Shown: piece by piece, positions 18,460 through 27,545 of the stretch
Position numbering within the stretch: position 1 is the stretch's first letter
Layout: each line of letters starts with the position of its first letter
Assembly: GCF_013410405.1 (NCBI RefSeq)
Contig: NZ_JACCFK010000001.1
Span: forward strand, 186,001 to 250,000
Direction: 5' to 3'
Source of the DNA: Amycolatopsis endophytica
GTDB lineage: Bacteria; Actinomycetota; Actinomycetes; Mycobacteriales; Pseudonocardiaceae
Length of the DNA stretch: 64,000 bases
The notes under the pieces: generated by a model
Databases searched by the model: none
What the model saw: only the letters and a program-made list of their open reading frames with translations
Told to the model about the DNA's origin: nothing
Program-made: the position numbers and the translations under genes

Positions 18460-19215
18460 TCACCCGGCCTGCCGCTGCTCCGACCGGACACGGTCGAGCA
18501 CGGCGAGATCGCGCTCGTCCAGCGTACCTTCCGGCAGCAGGCCGAGGAGATCCGGGCGGCGCAGCACGGTGCGCTCCAGTGCCTGGTCGCGCCGCCAGCG
18601 GTCGATCAGCGCGTGGTTGCCGGACCGCAGGACCTCGGGCACGGACAACTCACGCCACACCTCGGGGCGCGTGTAGCTGGGGCCTTCGAGCAGGCCGTCG
18701 GAGAACGAGTCCTGCTCGGCCGACACGGGGTTGCCCAGCACGCCGGGCAGCAGCCGGACGGCGGCCTCGACCATCACCAGCACCGCGGCCTCACCGCCGA
18801 CCAGGACGTAGTCACCGATGGACACCTCGTCGACCGGCATGCGGCGCGCGGCATCGTCGATCACCCGCTGGTCGATGCCCTCGTAGCGGCCACAGGCGAA
18901 CACCAGGTGCTGCTCGCGGGCGTACGACTGTGCCACTTCCTGCGTGAACGGACGGCCCGCCGGTGTGGGCACGACCAGGCGGGTGTCCGGTCCGCAGACC
19001 GCGTCCAGCGCGTCGCCCCACACCTGGGGCTTCATGACCATGCCGGGACCGCCGCCGTACGGCGCGTCGTCGACGGCGCGGTGCACGTCGTGGGTCCAGT
19101 CCCGCAGATCGTGCACCCCGACCTCGATCAGCCCGCGCTCGATGGCGCGGCCCAGCAGCGCGGCCCGCAGCGGGTCCAGGTACTCGGGGAAGATGGTGAC
19201 GACGTCGATCCGCAC
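18460..19215 (-). CDS. trmD: tRNA (guanine-N1)-methyltransferase
   Basis: 251 residues. TrmD methylates N1 of G37 in tRNAs reading CNN codons and so prevents +1 frameshifts. The SPOUT trefoil-knot region is clear: [30 protein letters not shown], and [20 protein letters not shown]. The C-terminal DNA-binding-like helical domain follows, with the [15 protein letters not shown] linker. It lies 21 bases after rimM in the usual rpsP-rimM-trmD-rplS order. Confidence 0.97.
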   Translation of the reverse strand: MRIDVVTIFPEYLDPLRAALLGRAIERGLIEVGVHDLRDWTHDVHRAVDDAPYGGGPGMVMKPQVWGDALDAVCGPDTRLVVPTPAGRPFTQEVAQSYAREQHLVFACGRYEGIDQRVIDDAARRMPVDEVSIGDYVLVGGEAAVLVMVEAAVRLLPGVLGNPVSAEQDSFSDGLLEGPSYTRPEVWRELSVPEVLRSGNHALIDRWRRDQALERTVLRRPDLLGLLPEGTLDERDLAVLDRVRSEQRQAG

Positions 19216-19236
19216 GGCGCGAGCGTAACCAGCCCG

Positions 19237-19755
19237 TCAGCCGGCGTCGTCGAGCAGGCCCTCGGGCGGATCGAGCACGACCCGGCCGCCCTGCACGTCC
19301 ACCACCGGGACGATGGCCTGCACGAACGGCACGAGAACGGTGCGGCCGCCGCGGTCGAGCGCGAGCAGCTCGCCACCCGGAGCGTGCACGACCTCCTGCA
19401 CGGTGCCGACGACCTCGCCGTCGCCCAGTTCGGCGCGCAGACCTTCGAGCTCGTGGTCGTAGAACTCGTCCGGATCGTCGGAGGGTGGCAGATCGGCGGT
19501 GTCGGCGAGCAGCAGGGCGCCGCGCAGGGCCTCGGCGGCCTCGCGCGTGACGACCTGCTCGAAAGTGACCAGCAGCCGCCCGCTGTGGGGGCGGGCGGCT
19601 GCGATGGTCAACGGGCGTGTGGTGCCGTCGCGGAACCGCGCGGTCACCGTCACGCCGTCGCGGAAGCGCTCCCCGGGCGAGTCGGTCCGGATGTCCACGG
19701 CGAGTTCACCGCGCACACCGTGGGCCTTGGCGACCCGCCCGACGACGACGTCCAC
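19237..19755 (-). CDS. rimM: ribosome maturation factor RimM
   Basis: 172 residues. RimM binds S19 and assists maturation of the 30S head. The N-terminal barrel starts DVVVGRVAKAHGVRGELAV; the C-terminal PRC barrel follows (DEFYDHELEGLRAELGDGEVVGTV, then VLVPFVQAIVPVVD). The GTG at 19755, eight bases after the khpA stop, gives the normal family length. No clear Shine-Dalgarno is present, so coupling is likely. Confidence 0.94.
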   Translation of the reverse strand: MDVVVGRVAKAHGVRGELAVDIRTDSPGERFRDGVTVTARFRDGTTRPLTIAAARPHSGRLLVTFEQVVTREAAEALRGALLLADTADLPPSDDPDEFYDHELEGLRAELGDGEVVGTVQEVVHAPGGELLALDRGGRTVLVPFVQAIVPVVDVQGGRVVLDPPEGLLDDAG

Positions 19756-19762
19756 GAAAGGG

Positions 19763-20002
19763 TCAGCGGTCGGTGTCGACGACGTCCACACGGACGCCGC
19801 GGCCACCGATGCCGCCCATGACGGTGCGCAGCGCGGTCGCGGTCCGGCCGCCACGGCCGATGACCTTCCCGAGGTCGTCCGGATGGACGTGGACCTCGAG
19901 GGTGCGGCCGCGGCGGGTGGTGATCAGGTCGACACGGACCTCGTCCGGGTTGTCGACGATCCCGCGCACCAGGTGCTCCAGGGAGTCGGCGAGGAAGCTC
20001 AC
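19763..20002 (-). CDS. khpA: KH-domain RNA-binding protein KhpA
   Basis: 79-residue single KH-domain protein with the GxxG loop as GRGG in [20 protein letters not shown]. In other Gram-positive bacteria KhpA partners with KhpB and binds many RNAs, affecting cell division and elongation. The GTG start at 20002 overlaps the rpsP stop as GTGA. The rpsP-khpA-rimM order is the standard one. Confidence 0.95.
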   Translation of the reverse strand: MSFLADSLEHLVRGIVDNPDEVRVDLITTRRGRTLEVHVHPDDLGKVIGRGGRTATALRTVMGGIGGRGVRVDVVDTDR

Positions 20003-20424
20003 GCCTCGTCCTTGGCCGCCTCGTCGTCGGCCTTTTTGGCCGGCTTCTTCTTCGGCGTGGTGGCCTCGTTGGCGGGCTCGTCACCGGCCGCCGCGAGGGC
20101 TGCGTTGAACAGCTCCTCCTTGCTCGGCTTCGGCGCGGCGGTCTTCAGCGTGCCCTCGGCACCCGGCAGGTTCTTGAACTTCTGCCAGTCACCGGTGATC
20201 TCCAGGATGCGCTGCACCGGCTCGGTCGGCAGCGCGCCCACACCCAGCCAGTACTGGGCGCGGTCGGAGTCGACCTCGATGAAGCTCGGCTCCGACTTCG
20301 GGTGGTACTTGCCGATCGTCTCGATGGCCTTGCCGTCCCGGCGGGTGCGCGCGTCGGCGACGATGATGCGGTAGTACGGCGCACGGATCTTGCCGAGGCG
20401 CTGGAGCTTGATCTTGACGGCCAC
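19999..20424 (-). CDS. rpsP: 30S ribosomal protein S16
   Basis: 141 residues. The S16 core ([39 protein letters not shown]) occupies the first 85 or so and is complete. The C-terminal 50-residue tail is Ala/Lys/Glu-rich and disordered, as in other actinobacteria. The GTG at 20424 was chosen because it gives the conserved N-terminus; the upstream frame to 20523 is not conserved in type. It is the first gene of the operon running to the terminator at 15784. Confidence 0.96.
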   Translation of the reverse strand: MAVKIKLQRLGKIRAPYYRIIVADARTRRDGKAIETIGKYHPKSEPSFIEVDSDRAQYWLGVGALPTEPVQRILEITGDWQKFKNLPGAEGTLKTAAPKPSKEELFNAALAAAGDEPANEATTPKKKPAKKADDEAAKDEA

Positions 20425-20599
20425 GGTGTGTGGGTACTCCTTGGTTCTCTGCGGTGCTCGCGGGTGTCGGGTCACGATCCGTGTGGGGACACCGGACGAG
20501 AACCCGAAGCTTTCGGTCGCCACGGCATGGTGAGAGGGCCCTTGCCGCAGCAGGCAAGCGTCTATTCTGCCAGACCGCGTGAAGCGCCCTGCATCCGGC

Positions 20600-21436
20600 T
20601 CAGATGGCCATCACGCCGAGCGCGGTCAGCAGCATCGCCACGGCGGGGAGGAAGTTGTTCATCTGGTGGGCGACGATGCTGCCCAGCAGCCGCCCGGTGA
20701 ACAGGCGCGCCAGACCGATCGGGATGGCGATCACCAGCAGCAGCGTCGTGCGCAGCGGTTCCAGGTGGCTGGCCGCGAACACCGCCGTGGACAGCAGGAA
20801 CGCCGCGAGCCTCGCCCACTTCTCCTGGCCCCAGTGCAGGCGCTCGACCGCGCTCCACAGCAGGCCGCGGTAGATGATCTCCTCGCAGATCGGCCCCAGC
20901 AGCCACAGATAGGCGAACATGACGACGGCCGCGCTCACCGACATGGGTTGTTCTTCGACCAGCGCGCTGATCGCCGATCCGGCGTTGGCCTCGCCGACCG
21001 CCTGCGTCCAGACGAACGCGCTGACCGTGGTCAGCACCAGCCCGAACGTGCCGAGCTTGAGCCCGAGCTTCACGTCGTCCCAGTTCCACGACAGCCGCAG
21101 GTCCGTGAACGGCCCGTTGCCGCGGACCTGGGTGATGAGGATCGCGACCAGCGCGGCCAGTACGGTCGGCGCGATCGTGCCGATCAGCACGTCCCGCGCG
21201 GGCAGCGGCTGTCCGGGCGGCGCCGGGCCGAGGAGGACGCTGACGAACGCCGCCGACGCGAGCAGCACGGCCTCGACGACGAGGAACGCGCCGAAACCCC
21301 AGCGGTGCGTCGGGAAGGACGAAGCCGCCACGGGCAGTTCGGGTGGGTCGAGGTCGGAGACGGGCTCACCCGGAGTTGCCGTCACGCCGTTCCTCCCTGT
21401 CATCCTCGCCCAGTACCTACCGAGCCTAGTCGCCAT
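20600..21436 (-). CDS. CPBP-family intramembrane metalloprotease
   Basis: 278-residue membrane protein of the CPBP/Abi (CAAX protease and bacteriocin-processing) family, with about eight hydrophobic segments. The metal/catalytic motifs are EEIIYRG (EExxxR) near residue 190, the FAASH motif (FxxxH) about 40 residues on, and HQMNNF (HxxxN). Bacterial members are thought to process membrane proteins or bacteriocins; the substrate here is unknown. The ATG at 21436, 11 bases after the upstream CPBP gene, suits coupling. An in-frame ATG at 21403 is an alternative. Confidence 0.87.
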   Translation of the reverse strand: MATRLGRYWARMTGRNGVTATPGEPVSDLDPPELPVAASSFPTHRWGFGAFLVVEAVLLASAAFVSVLLGPAPPGQPLPARDVLIGTIAPTVLAALVAILITQVRGNGPFTDLRLSWNWDDVKLGLKLGTFGLVLTTVSAFVWTQAVGEANAGSAISALVEEQPMSVSAAVVMFAYLWLLGPICEEIIYRGLLWSAVERLHWGQEKWARLAAFLLSTAVFAASHLEPLRTTLLLVIAIPIGLARLFTGRLLGSIVAHQMNNFLPAVAMLLTALGVMAI

Positions 21437-21447
21437 GGTCGTTCGTC

Positions 21448-22200
21448 TCAGGACCCGGTGAACAGCAGCAACGCCGGGGCCAGGTTGTTCGCGGCGTGCG
21501 CAACGAAACTCGCCCCCACCCGGCCGGTGCGCCAGCGCGCGACGCCGATCACCAGTCCCTGCGCCAGCAGCGCCAGCGTGCGGGTCGGTTCGCCGTGCAG
21601 GTAGGCGAAGACCACGGCGGTGAGCACGAGGATCACCCACTGCGGGATCCGGTGGTGTTCGAGCGCACCCCACAGCGCGCCGCGCATCAGCAGTTCCTCC
21701 GCCATCGGGGTGGCGACCACGACGACGAGCGCGGCGAGGGCGAGCCACACGACGTCGTCGGAACCGCCGTCCTCGGCGAAGTCGGTGAGCGGGCTGCCGG
21801 AGACCCGGTCGGTGCCGTAGATGCCCAGCAGCACGAGGTTGACCAGATACCCGGCGAGCAGGGCGAGTACCCCGCAGGCCAGGCCGACCTTCACGTCACG
21901 CAGATCGGGCAACCAGCCGAAGTCGCCGCGCGGCCCGCTCCCCCAGCGCCGCGAGGCGAACAGCGGCGCGAGACCGAGCAGCAGGCCGGGCACGAACGCC
22001 AGCAGCAGCACCGGCCCGACGTCGAGCAGTTCGAGCGGGTCGACGCTCGCGCGCCCGGACCGCAGTGCCGTCATCACGACGGTGACGAGGTGGTACACGC
22101 CGAGACCGGCGAAGAACGCGACGAACCCCCAGTGGGCGCCGAGCACGAGCCGGGCGCGCGACGCTTCGCCGATGCCCCGGCCCACGCGCGACGATCCCAT
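21448..22200 (-). CDS. CPBP-family intramembrane metalloprotease, second copy
   Basis: 250 residues, the same family as the neighbouring downstream gene but clearly divergent. The motifs are AEELLMRGAL (EExxxR), VVFAYLHGEP (FxxxH) and HAANNLAPAL (HxxxN), and the protein has seven or eight membrane segments. The two genes are in tandem in the same orientation and probably co-transcribed. An ancient duplication with division of substrates is inferred. Confidence 0.87.
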   Translation of the reverse strand: MGSSRVGRGIGEASRARLVLGAHWGFVAFFAGLGVYHLVTVVMTALRSGRASVDPLELLDVGPVLLLAFVPGLLLGLAPLFASRRWGSGPRGDFGWLPDLRDVKVGLACGVLALLAGYLVNLVLLGIYGTDRVSGSPLTDFAEDGGSDDVVWLALAALVVVVATPMAEELLMRGALWGALEHHRIPQWVILVLTAVVFAYLHGEPTRTLALLAQGLVIGVARWRTGRVGASFVAHAANNLAPALLLFTGS

Positions 22201-22255
22201 GTCGTTCAGGCTATGTGGCTGGACGCGATCGATCGACCCCGGGGCGTGAGCGGCC

Positions 22256-22461
22256 TCACCGCGGGCCGGTCCCGACCTCCACCTCCGAGCCGTCGCCGCG
22301 GGCAGTCGGCATGCGGCCGAAGACCGCCGGGTCGAGTGTGGTGACGTCGACCGTGGGTTCGCGGGTGGGCAGCCGTCCGCTGAACCAGTCGAAGTCGTGG
22401 CCTGCTCCCGCTGCGCGACCGGAACGGCGTACGGCAGACCCGGCGATCTGACGATCTTCAC
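22256..22461 (-). pseudogene. probable frameshifted small gene of unknown function
   Basis: A GTG at 22461 opens a frame starting KIVRSPGLPYAVPVAQREQ with strongly G/C third positions. About 20 codons in, that pattern moves to the -1 frame, which continues HDFDWFSGRLPTREPTVDV and ends GDGSEVEVGTGPR at 22256, again with nearly all third positions G or C. Two coding-like halves in different frames suggest one small protein of about 67 residues broken by an indel, or a sequencing error. No domain is recognised. It lies between the amidohydrolase and the second CPBP gene. Confidence 0.4.
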
Positions 22462-22494
22462 GAGACCATCTTGGTCTTCGAAGCGCCCTGGCCC

Positions 22495-23559
22495 TCAGCG
22501 GACGAGCGCGCCACGCAGGACGATGTGCCGTGGCGAACGCAGGGCGGACAGGTCCTCCCGCGGATCGGCGTCCAGGACGAGGAAATCGGCCGGGGCGCCC
22601 TCGCTCAGACCGGGGTGCCCGAGCCAGTCCCGCGCCGCCCACGAACCCGCCGCCAGCGCCTGCTCCGCCGTCATTCCCGCGCGGCGCAACGCCTCCAGCT
22701 CGTCCACGAGACGACCGTGCGCGATCATGCCGCCCGCGTCGCTGCCGGCGTAGACCGCGACACCGGCGTCGAGCGCGTTGCCGACCAGATCGCCCACGCG
22801 GGCGTGGAGCGCGCGCATGTGGTCGGCGTAGACCGGGTACTTGCCCGCCGCGTCGGCGATGCCGGGGAAATTCTCGATGTTGATCAGCGTCGGCACCAGG
22901 GCCGTGCCACGGCGGGCCATCTCGGCGAGCAGCGAGGTGTCCAGACCGGTTCCGTGCTCCAGGCAGTCGATACCGGCGTCGATCAGGCCGGGCAGGGCGT
23001 CCTCGCCGAACACGTGCGCGGTGACGCGGGCGCCTGCCTCGTGGGCGACCTTGATCGCCTCCGCGAGGACGTCGTCCGGCCACAGTGGAGCGAGATCACC
23101 CACCGAACGGTCGATCCAGTCACCGACCAGTTTCACCCATCCGTCGCCGTCGGCCGCCTGCTCGGCGACCGCGGCGGGCAACTGGTCCGGGTCCTCCAGG
23201 TCGAGGCCCAGCTTCGGGATGTACCGCTTGGGGCGCGCGAGGTGCTGCCCGGACCGGATGATCCGCGGCAGGTCGGCGCGCGCCTGCAACGGCCGGGTGT
23301 CGATGGGCTGACCGCAGTCGCGGATCAGCAGCGTGCCCGCGTCGCGGTCGGCCAGTGCGTTCGCCGCCGCGCCGTCGAGGTCGGTGGGACCGCCGGGCCC
23401 GATCGCCGGATGGCAGTGGGCGTCCACCAGCCCCGGCACGAGGAAACCCTCCGACACCAGGGTCGGCGCGCCCTCGACCGGCGAGAACGTGACCCTGCCG
23501 TCGGAGATCCAGACATCGCGCTGCCCGCCGTCGGGCAGCACCACCCCACGCAGGTGCAT
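22495..23559 (-). CDS. amidohydrolase-superfamily metal-dependent hydrolase
   Basis: 354 residues. The metal site is laid out as in cyclic amidohydrolases: DAHCHP (HxH) near residue 48, a lysine in WVKLVGDW that could be carbamylated, HVFGE and EHGTG for the next histidines, and AGSDAGG with the last aspartate. The short beta-sandwich strands at both ends are present (ADFLVLDADP). The substrate is unknown; relatives act on peptides such as prolidase substrates, or on cyclic amides. The ATG follows the ffh stop with no gap, so it is expressed with ffh. Confidence 0.85.
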   Translation of the reverse strand: MHLRGVVLPDGGQRDVWISDGRVTFSPVEGAPTLVSEGFLVPGLVDAHCHPAIGPGGPTDLDGAAANALADRDAGTLLIRDCGQPIDTRPLQARADLPRIIRSGQHLARPKRYIPKLGLDLEDPDQLPAAVAEQAADGDGWVKLVGDWIDRSVGDLAPLWPDDVLAEAIKVAHEAGARVTAHVFGEDALPGLIDAGIDCLEHGTGLDTSLLAEMARRGTALVPTLINIENFPGIADAAGKYPVYADHMRALHARVGDLVGNALDAGVAVYAGSDAGGMIAHGRLVDELEALRRAGMTAEQALAAGSWAARDWLGHPGLSEGAPADFLVLDADPREDLSALRSPRHIVLRGALVR

Positions 23560-25089
23560 CTACTTGTTCTTCGGCAGCTTGAACTTCGACGGGTCGAAGC
23601 CGGGCACGTCGTTCATGCCGCCACCCAGCTGGGACAGGTCGGGCATGCCGCCACCGGCACCGCCGGGCGGGAGCATCGGCATGCCGCCGGGGAAGCCGCC
23701 ACGCACCTTCGGCTGCGTCGGGCCCTTGCCCTTCTTCCCCTTCTTGCCCTTCTTGCGCTTGGTCGCGCTGCCACCGCCGCCGAACCCGAAGCGGCCCGCC
23801 ATCTGCTGCATCATCTTGCGGGCTTCGAAGAACCGGTTGACCAGGTCATTGACCTCGCGTACCGAAACACCCGAGCCCTGCGCGATGCGGGAGCGGCGCG
23901 AGCCGTTGATCATCTTCGGATCGGCCCGCTCGGCGGGGGTCATGCCGCGGATGATCGCCTGGAGGCGGTCCAGGTGCTTGTCGTCGACGTTCGCGAGCTG
24001 GTCCTTCATCTGCCCGGCGCCGGGCAGCATGCCGAGCAGGTTGCCGATCGGGCCCATCTTGCGGACCGCGAGCATCTGCTCCAGGAAGTCTTCGAGCGTG
24101 AGCTGACCGGTGCCCAGCTTCGCCGCGGCCTTCTCGGCCTGGTCCTGGTCGAAAGCCTGCTCGGCCTGCTCGATCAGGGTGAGCATGTCGCCCATGCCGA
24201 GGATCCGGCTGGCCATCCGGTCCGGGTGGAAGGTGTCGAAGTCTTCGAGCTTCTCACCGTTGGACGCGAACAGGATCGGCTGACCGGTGACCTCGCGGAC
24301 GGACAGCGCCGCGCCACCGCGGGCGTCGCCGTCGAGCTTGGTCAGCACCACACCGGTGAAGCCGACTCCGTCGCGGAATGCCTCCGCGGTGCTGACCGCG
24401 TCCTGACCGATCATCGCGTCGACGACGAACAGCGTCTCGTCCGGCTGCACGGCGTCGCGGATGTCGGCCGCCTGCTTCATCAGCTCCTCGTCGACACCCA
24501 GCCGTCCGGCGGTGTCGACGATGACGATGTCGTGCTGCGCGTGCTTGGCCTCGTCGATGCCGCGACGGGCGACGTCGACCGGGTCGCCGACGCCGTTGCC
24601 CGGCTCGGGCGCGAAGGTCTGCACGCCGGCCCGCTCGCCGACGACCTGCAGCTGCGTGACCGCGTTGGGGCGCTGGAGGTCACAGGCGACGAGTAGCGGC
24701 GCGTGTCCCTGCTTCTTGAGGAACATCGCGAGTTTGCCGGCCAGTGTCGTCTTACCGGAACCCTGCAGACCGGCGAGCATGATGACGGTCGGCGGGGTCT
24801 TGGCCAGGCTCAGGCGCCGGGTCTCGCCACCGAGGATGCCGATGAGCTCCTCGTTGACGATCTTGATGACCTGCTGCGCCGGGTTGAGGGCCTCGGAGAC
24901 CTCGGCGCCCTTCGCGCGTTCCTTGACGTGCGCGATGAACTCCCGGACGACGGGCAGCGCGACGTCGGCCTCCAGCAGCGCGATACGGATCTCGCGCGCG
25001 GTGGCGTCGATGTCGGCGTCGGTCAGCTTCCCCTTGCCCCGCAGGTTCTGCAGGACCGAAGTGAGCCGGTCGGAGAGGGTGTCGAACAC
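23560..25089 (-). CDS. ffh: signal recognition particle protein Ffh (SRP54)
   Basis: 509-residue GTPase that binds signal sequences of nascent membrane proteins together with 4.5S RNA. It has N domain (1-90), G domain with P-loop GLQGSGKTTLAGKLA, VDTAGRLGVDEEL and TKLDGDARGGAAL, then the methionine-rich M domain with the RNA-binding GSGVSVREVNDLV helix. The tail is a Lys-rich block followed by Gly/Pro/Met-rich sequence, as in other actinobacteria. Confidence 0.97.
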   Translation of the reverse strand: MFDTLSDRLTSVLQNLRGKGKLTDADIDATAREIRIALLEADVALPVVREFIAHVKERAKGAEVSEALNPAQQVIKIVNEELIGILGGETRRLSLAKTPPTVIMLAGLQGSGKTTLAGKLAMFLKKQGHAPLLVACDLQRPNAVTQLQVVGERAGVQTFAPEPGNGVGDPVDVARRGIDEAKHAQHDIVIVDTAGRLGVDEELMKQAADIRDAVQPDETLFVVDAMIGQDAVSTAEAFRDGVGFTGVVLTKLDGDARGGAALSVREVTGQPILFASNGEKLEDFDTFHPDRMASRILGMGDMLTLIEQAEQAFDQDQAEKAAAKLGTGQLTLEDFLEQMLAVRKMGPIGNLLGMLPGAGQMKDQLANVDDKHLDRLQAIIRGMTPAERADPKMINGSRRSRIAQGSGVSVREVNDLVNRFFEARKMMQQMAGRFGFGGGGSATKRKKGKKGKKGKGPTQPKVRGGFPGGMPMLPPGGAGGGMPDLSQLGGGMNDVPGFDPSKFKLPKNK

Positions 25090-25167
25090 GGGTGTGCACG
25101 CTCCAGCTGGTCGTGGTTGTCCGCCTGCGGCGTCTCTCCAGGGTAGCCGCTGCTCACGGCCGGGCTG

Positions 25168-26031
25168 TCAGGCCTGCCGTTCCGCCAGCAGGCGCATGCC
25201 GCGTGGCTCCACGAGCACGACGCACGGCACCAGTTCGGTGGTGTCGTACTCCGAGGCCAGGGTCTGCTCGTGGATCGTCTCGGCCCAGCCCGAGTTCGCG
25301 CCGGCCACGAAGAGTTCGTCCGGGCAGGGCAGGCCGACCACCAGGCGCTCCTCGCCCAGGTTGCGGGCCATCTGCGCACCGAAGTCGTCCAGTGCCAGCG
25401 CGGATGCGGCCAGCCAGTCCTCGCGGGTCAGGTGCAGCAGGTCGCCGTGGTCGCCGCGGTGGCCGGTCACCCGCAGGCCGCGTTTGAGGTTCGCCGCGGC
25501 CTCGGCCATCAACCGCCCGAACGGCGGTGAGCCCATCTCCTGGTAGGCGTGCGTCGTGACGTGCCGCATACCGAGCGTGCCTCGCGGGGTGAGACCGACG
25601 TGCGCCAGTGCGACGGACAGCCGCCCCGGTACCAGCGGGTGGTGCGGGATCGAGCCCAGCACCTCGGCCTGCGGGGACGACGCGCTCCACAGCACCGGCA
25701 TCAGTTCCGGTGCCGGCGCGGCCTTTTCCGCCAGCACGCGCTCGGCTTCGGCGAACGCCTCGTCCCAGCCGCCGGGGGCGGGACGCGGGAAGCTGTAGGT
25801 GTGCTCGGCGGTGGGGAAGGCGGTGGCCAGGAACCGGAGGTCGTCCCCGGACGGCTCCCATTCGCTGTAGACCGCGACGATGTCACCGGGCCGGACCTGC
25901 CGCTCCTGCCGGATCTGGAACCAGGCCTGACGCAGGGCGTCCTCCGCGCGGGTCGGGGCGCTCGCGATGACCGGATCGTCCTCGCCGCGCACCCGGAAGG
26001 CGACGAGGTTCTGCGTCACGTCCGTGTTCAC
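25168..26031 (-). CDS. conserved protein of unknown function, coupled to a YciI-like gene
   Basis: 287 residues, soluble, with no signal peptide or membrane segment. I do not recognise a family. Features: PGDIVAVYSEWEPSGDD near residue 40, SVALAHVGLTPRGTLG, a His-rich stretch VTGHRGDHGDLLHL, and ERLVVGLPCPDELFVAGA followed by AETIHEQTL near the C-terminus. The overall layout (N- and C-terminal alpha/beta parts with a central His/Asp-rich loop) could bind a metal, but this is a guess. The GTG at 26031 overlaps the upstream stop as GTGA, so it is co-translated with the YciI-like protein. Confidence 0.78.
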   Translation of the reverse strand: MNTDVTQNLVAFRVRGEDDPVIASAPTRAEDALRQAWFQIRQERQVRPGDIVAVYSEWEPSGDDLRFLATAFPTAEHTYSFPRPAPGGWDEAFAEAERVLAEKAAPAPELMPVLWSASSPQAEVLGSIPHHPLVPGRLSVALAHVGLTPRGTLGMRHVTTHAYQEMGSPPFGRLMAEAAANLKRGLRVTGHRGDHGDLLHLTREDWLAASALALDDFGAQMARNLGEERLVVGLPCPDELFVAGANSGWAETIHEQTLASEYDTTELVPCVVLVEPRGMRLLAERQA

Positions 26032-26327
26032 GCGGCTCTCACCAGCCCGGCGAGCCCGGGGTGCACCCGGCCGACGTCGATCGTGGTGATCGAGTACTCG
26101 GCGACGCCCGCGCGAACGAACGGGTCCTCCGCCGTGATGCTCAGGACCGCGGCCCGGTCGACACCGCGGGCGAGGATCGCCCCGCCCTGGCCGGAGGGCA
26201 CGGTCTGCCCGGATGCGATGAACGTGCCTGCGGCGTGGTGCCGTTCGAGGTACTCGACGTGACCGGCCACGTGCGGCTCCACGTCGGCCTCGGTCCCCAG
26301 GTACCGCAGGATCAGCAGATGCAGCAT
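26028..26327 (-). CDS. YciI-like protein
   Basis: 99-residue protein of the dimeric alpha+beta barrel superfamily: MLHLLILRYLG, then HVEYLERHHAAGTFIASGQTVPS, ending in the TTIDVG strand. In YciI relatives a His-Asp pair is thought to act in lyase or dehalogenase-like chemistry; the substrate is unknown. An ATG three codons upstream at 26336 is an alternative start. It is first in a two-gene unit with the unknown protein that follows. Confidence 0.8.
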   Translation of the reverse strand: MLHLLILRYLGTEADVEPHVAGHVEYLERHHAAGTFIASGQTVPSGQGGAILARGVDRAAVLSITAEDPFVRAGVAEYSITTIDVGRVHPGLAGLVRAA

Positions 26328-26354
26328 GCGCGACATCCAACCGCGCGAGGGGAA

Positions 26355-26391
26355 GTGCGGGTGGCCCGCCCCCTCGCCGGGCCACCCGCAC
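26355..26391 (-). terminator. perfect 14-bp stem-loop between ku and the YciI-like gene
   Basis: GTGCGGGTGGCCCG (26355-26368) pairs perfectly with CGGGCCACCCGCAC (26378-26391) around a nine-base loop. It lies 19 bases upstream of the YciI-like start and 235 bases after ku. No U-run follows on either strand. It may be a U-less terminator or a leader structure. The rest of 26337-26625 holds only the 10-bp palindrome GTAGATCTAC (26533-26542). Confidence 0.5.
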
Positions 26392-26625
26392 GCCTCACGC
26401 CGCGGGCGCCGGTTCCCCGGCGCTCGCCGTACCCCCAGTCCCAGCGAGTTCCCCGGGACCCACGACGTGATGTCCCAAGACTGCCGGTTCCGGGAGCGGC
26501 TGGGCAGCGTGAAGACACCCAAGTAGCCCTAGGTAGATCTACTCGGATTTCCCGGCGGCCCGCCGCGGCGCGCACCGGTGTGACCCCGGTCTCCCGGGGT
26601 CATGACGCGGTTTTCCGCAAACTTT

Positions 26626-27456
26626 TCAGCGGGCGGATCTGGGCGCCGATCTGGCCTTCGATGACGCCTTGCGGGCACGGCCCTTCGCCTGGGACGCCTT
26701 CTTCGCGGCGGCTTTCGCCTTGGCCACGCCCTGGTCGGCGTCGGTCCGGTCCTGCGCGCTGTACTGCAGGGCCGCCAACAGCTCGGAGACGCCCTCGTCC
26801 TGGATGGCGGCCGTCGGGCGGACCACCTCGCGGCCCTCGACCTTCGCCTCGACCAGGTCCTCCAGCGCGGTCGCGTAGCCGTCCGTCAACGCGCCCGGTT
26901 CGAAATCGCCGGAGAGGTTTTCGATCAGGTTCGCCGCCGCCCGCAGCTCGGGCATGCGCACCTCGATGTCCTCGTGCAGGAACGGGAAGTCGGCGCGGCG
27001 GACCTCGCTGGGCCAGTGCATGGTGTCGAGCACGATCAGCTGGTCGCGGACCCGCAGCGCCCCCAGTGTCTCGCGCTGCCGGATCGCCACCTTCACCAGC
27101 GCGACCCGGCCCGCGGTCAGCAGCGCCTCGGCGAGCAGCACGTACGGTTTCGTCGCGGGCACCTCGGGTTCGAGGTAGTAGCTCTTGATGAAGTAGACCG
27201 GGTCGATCTGCGCGGGCGGGACGAACCCGACGACCTGGATCGAGTGAGCGCTTTCCGGCGCCAGCGAGGCCAGTTCCTCTTCGGACAGGATCACGACGTC
27301 ACCGCCGGGCAGCGCGAAACCACGGCCCAGCTCCTCGGCCGGGATCTCGGCGCCGTCGACCTCGCAGACGCGCTGGAACCGCAGCCGTCCGCCGTCGGTG
27401 AGGTGGAGCTGGTGCAGGCCACTGCCGGGTTCCTCGGTGGCGCTGTAGGCCTTCAC
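26626..27456 (-). CDS. ku: Ku-family NHEJ protein, N-terminus interrupted by an amber codon
   Basis: Bacterial Ku forms a ring-shaped homodimer that threads onto DNA ends and recruits LigD. The frame from GTG 27456 encodes KAYSATEE, RLRFQRVCEVDGAEI, the central barrel (YFIKSYYLEPE, then RQRETLGALRVRDQLIVLDTMHWP) and a Lys/Ala/Arg-rich C-terminal tail that in the family binds DNA. Upstream in the same frame the normal N-terminus is plain (ATG 27507, MRTV, then KGTIGVGSFAIPV), but codon 5, where Ku has the conserved Trp of WKG, is TAG instead of TGG. The protein is therefore either unmade, made by reinitiation without its first strand, or the stop is a sequencing error. No ligD is adjacent. Confidence 0.85.
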   Translation of the reverse strand: MKAYSATEEPGSGLHQLHLTDGGRLRFQRVCEVDGAEIPAEELGRGFALPGGDVVILSEEELASLAPESAHSIQVVGFVPPAQIDPVYFIKSYYLEPEVPATKPYVLLAEALLTAGRVALVKVAIRQRETLGALRVRDQLIVLDTMHWPSEVRRADFPFLHEDIEVRMPELRAAANLIENLSGDFEPGALTDGYATALEDLVEAKVEGREVVRPTAAIQDEGVSELLAALQYSAQDRTDADQGVAKAKAAAKKASQAKGRARKASSKARSAPRSAR

Positions 27457-27545
27457 CGGGATGGCGAAACTGCCGACGCCGATCGTGCCCTTCTAGACCG
27501 TCCGCATCCCACCCACGCTAGTCAGGCGGAAACGTCGTTCAACTA

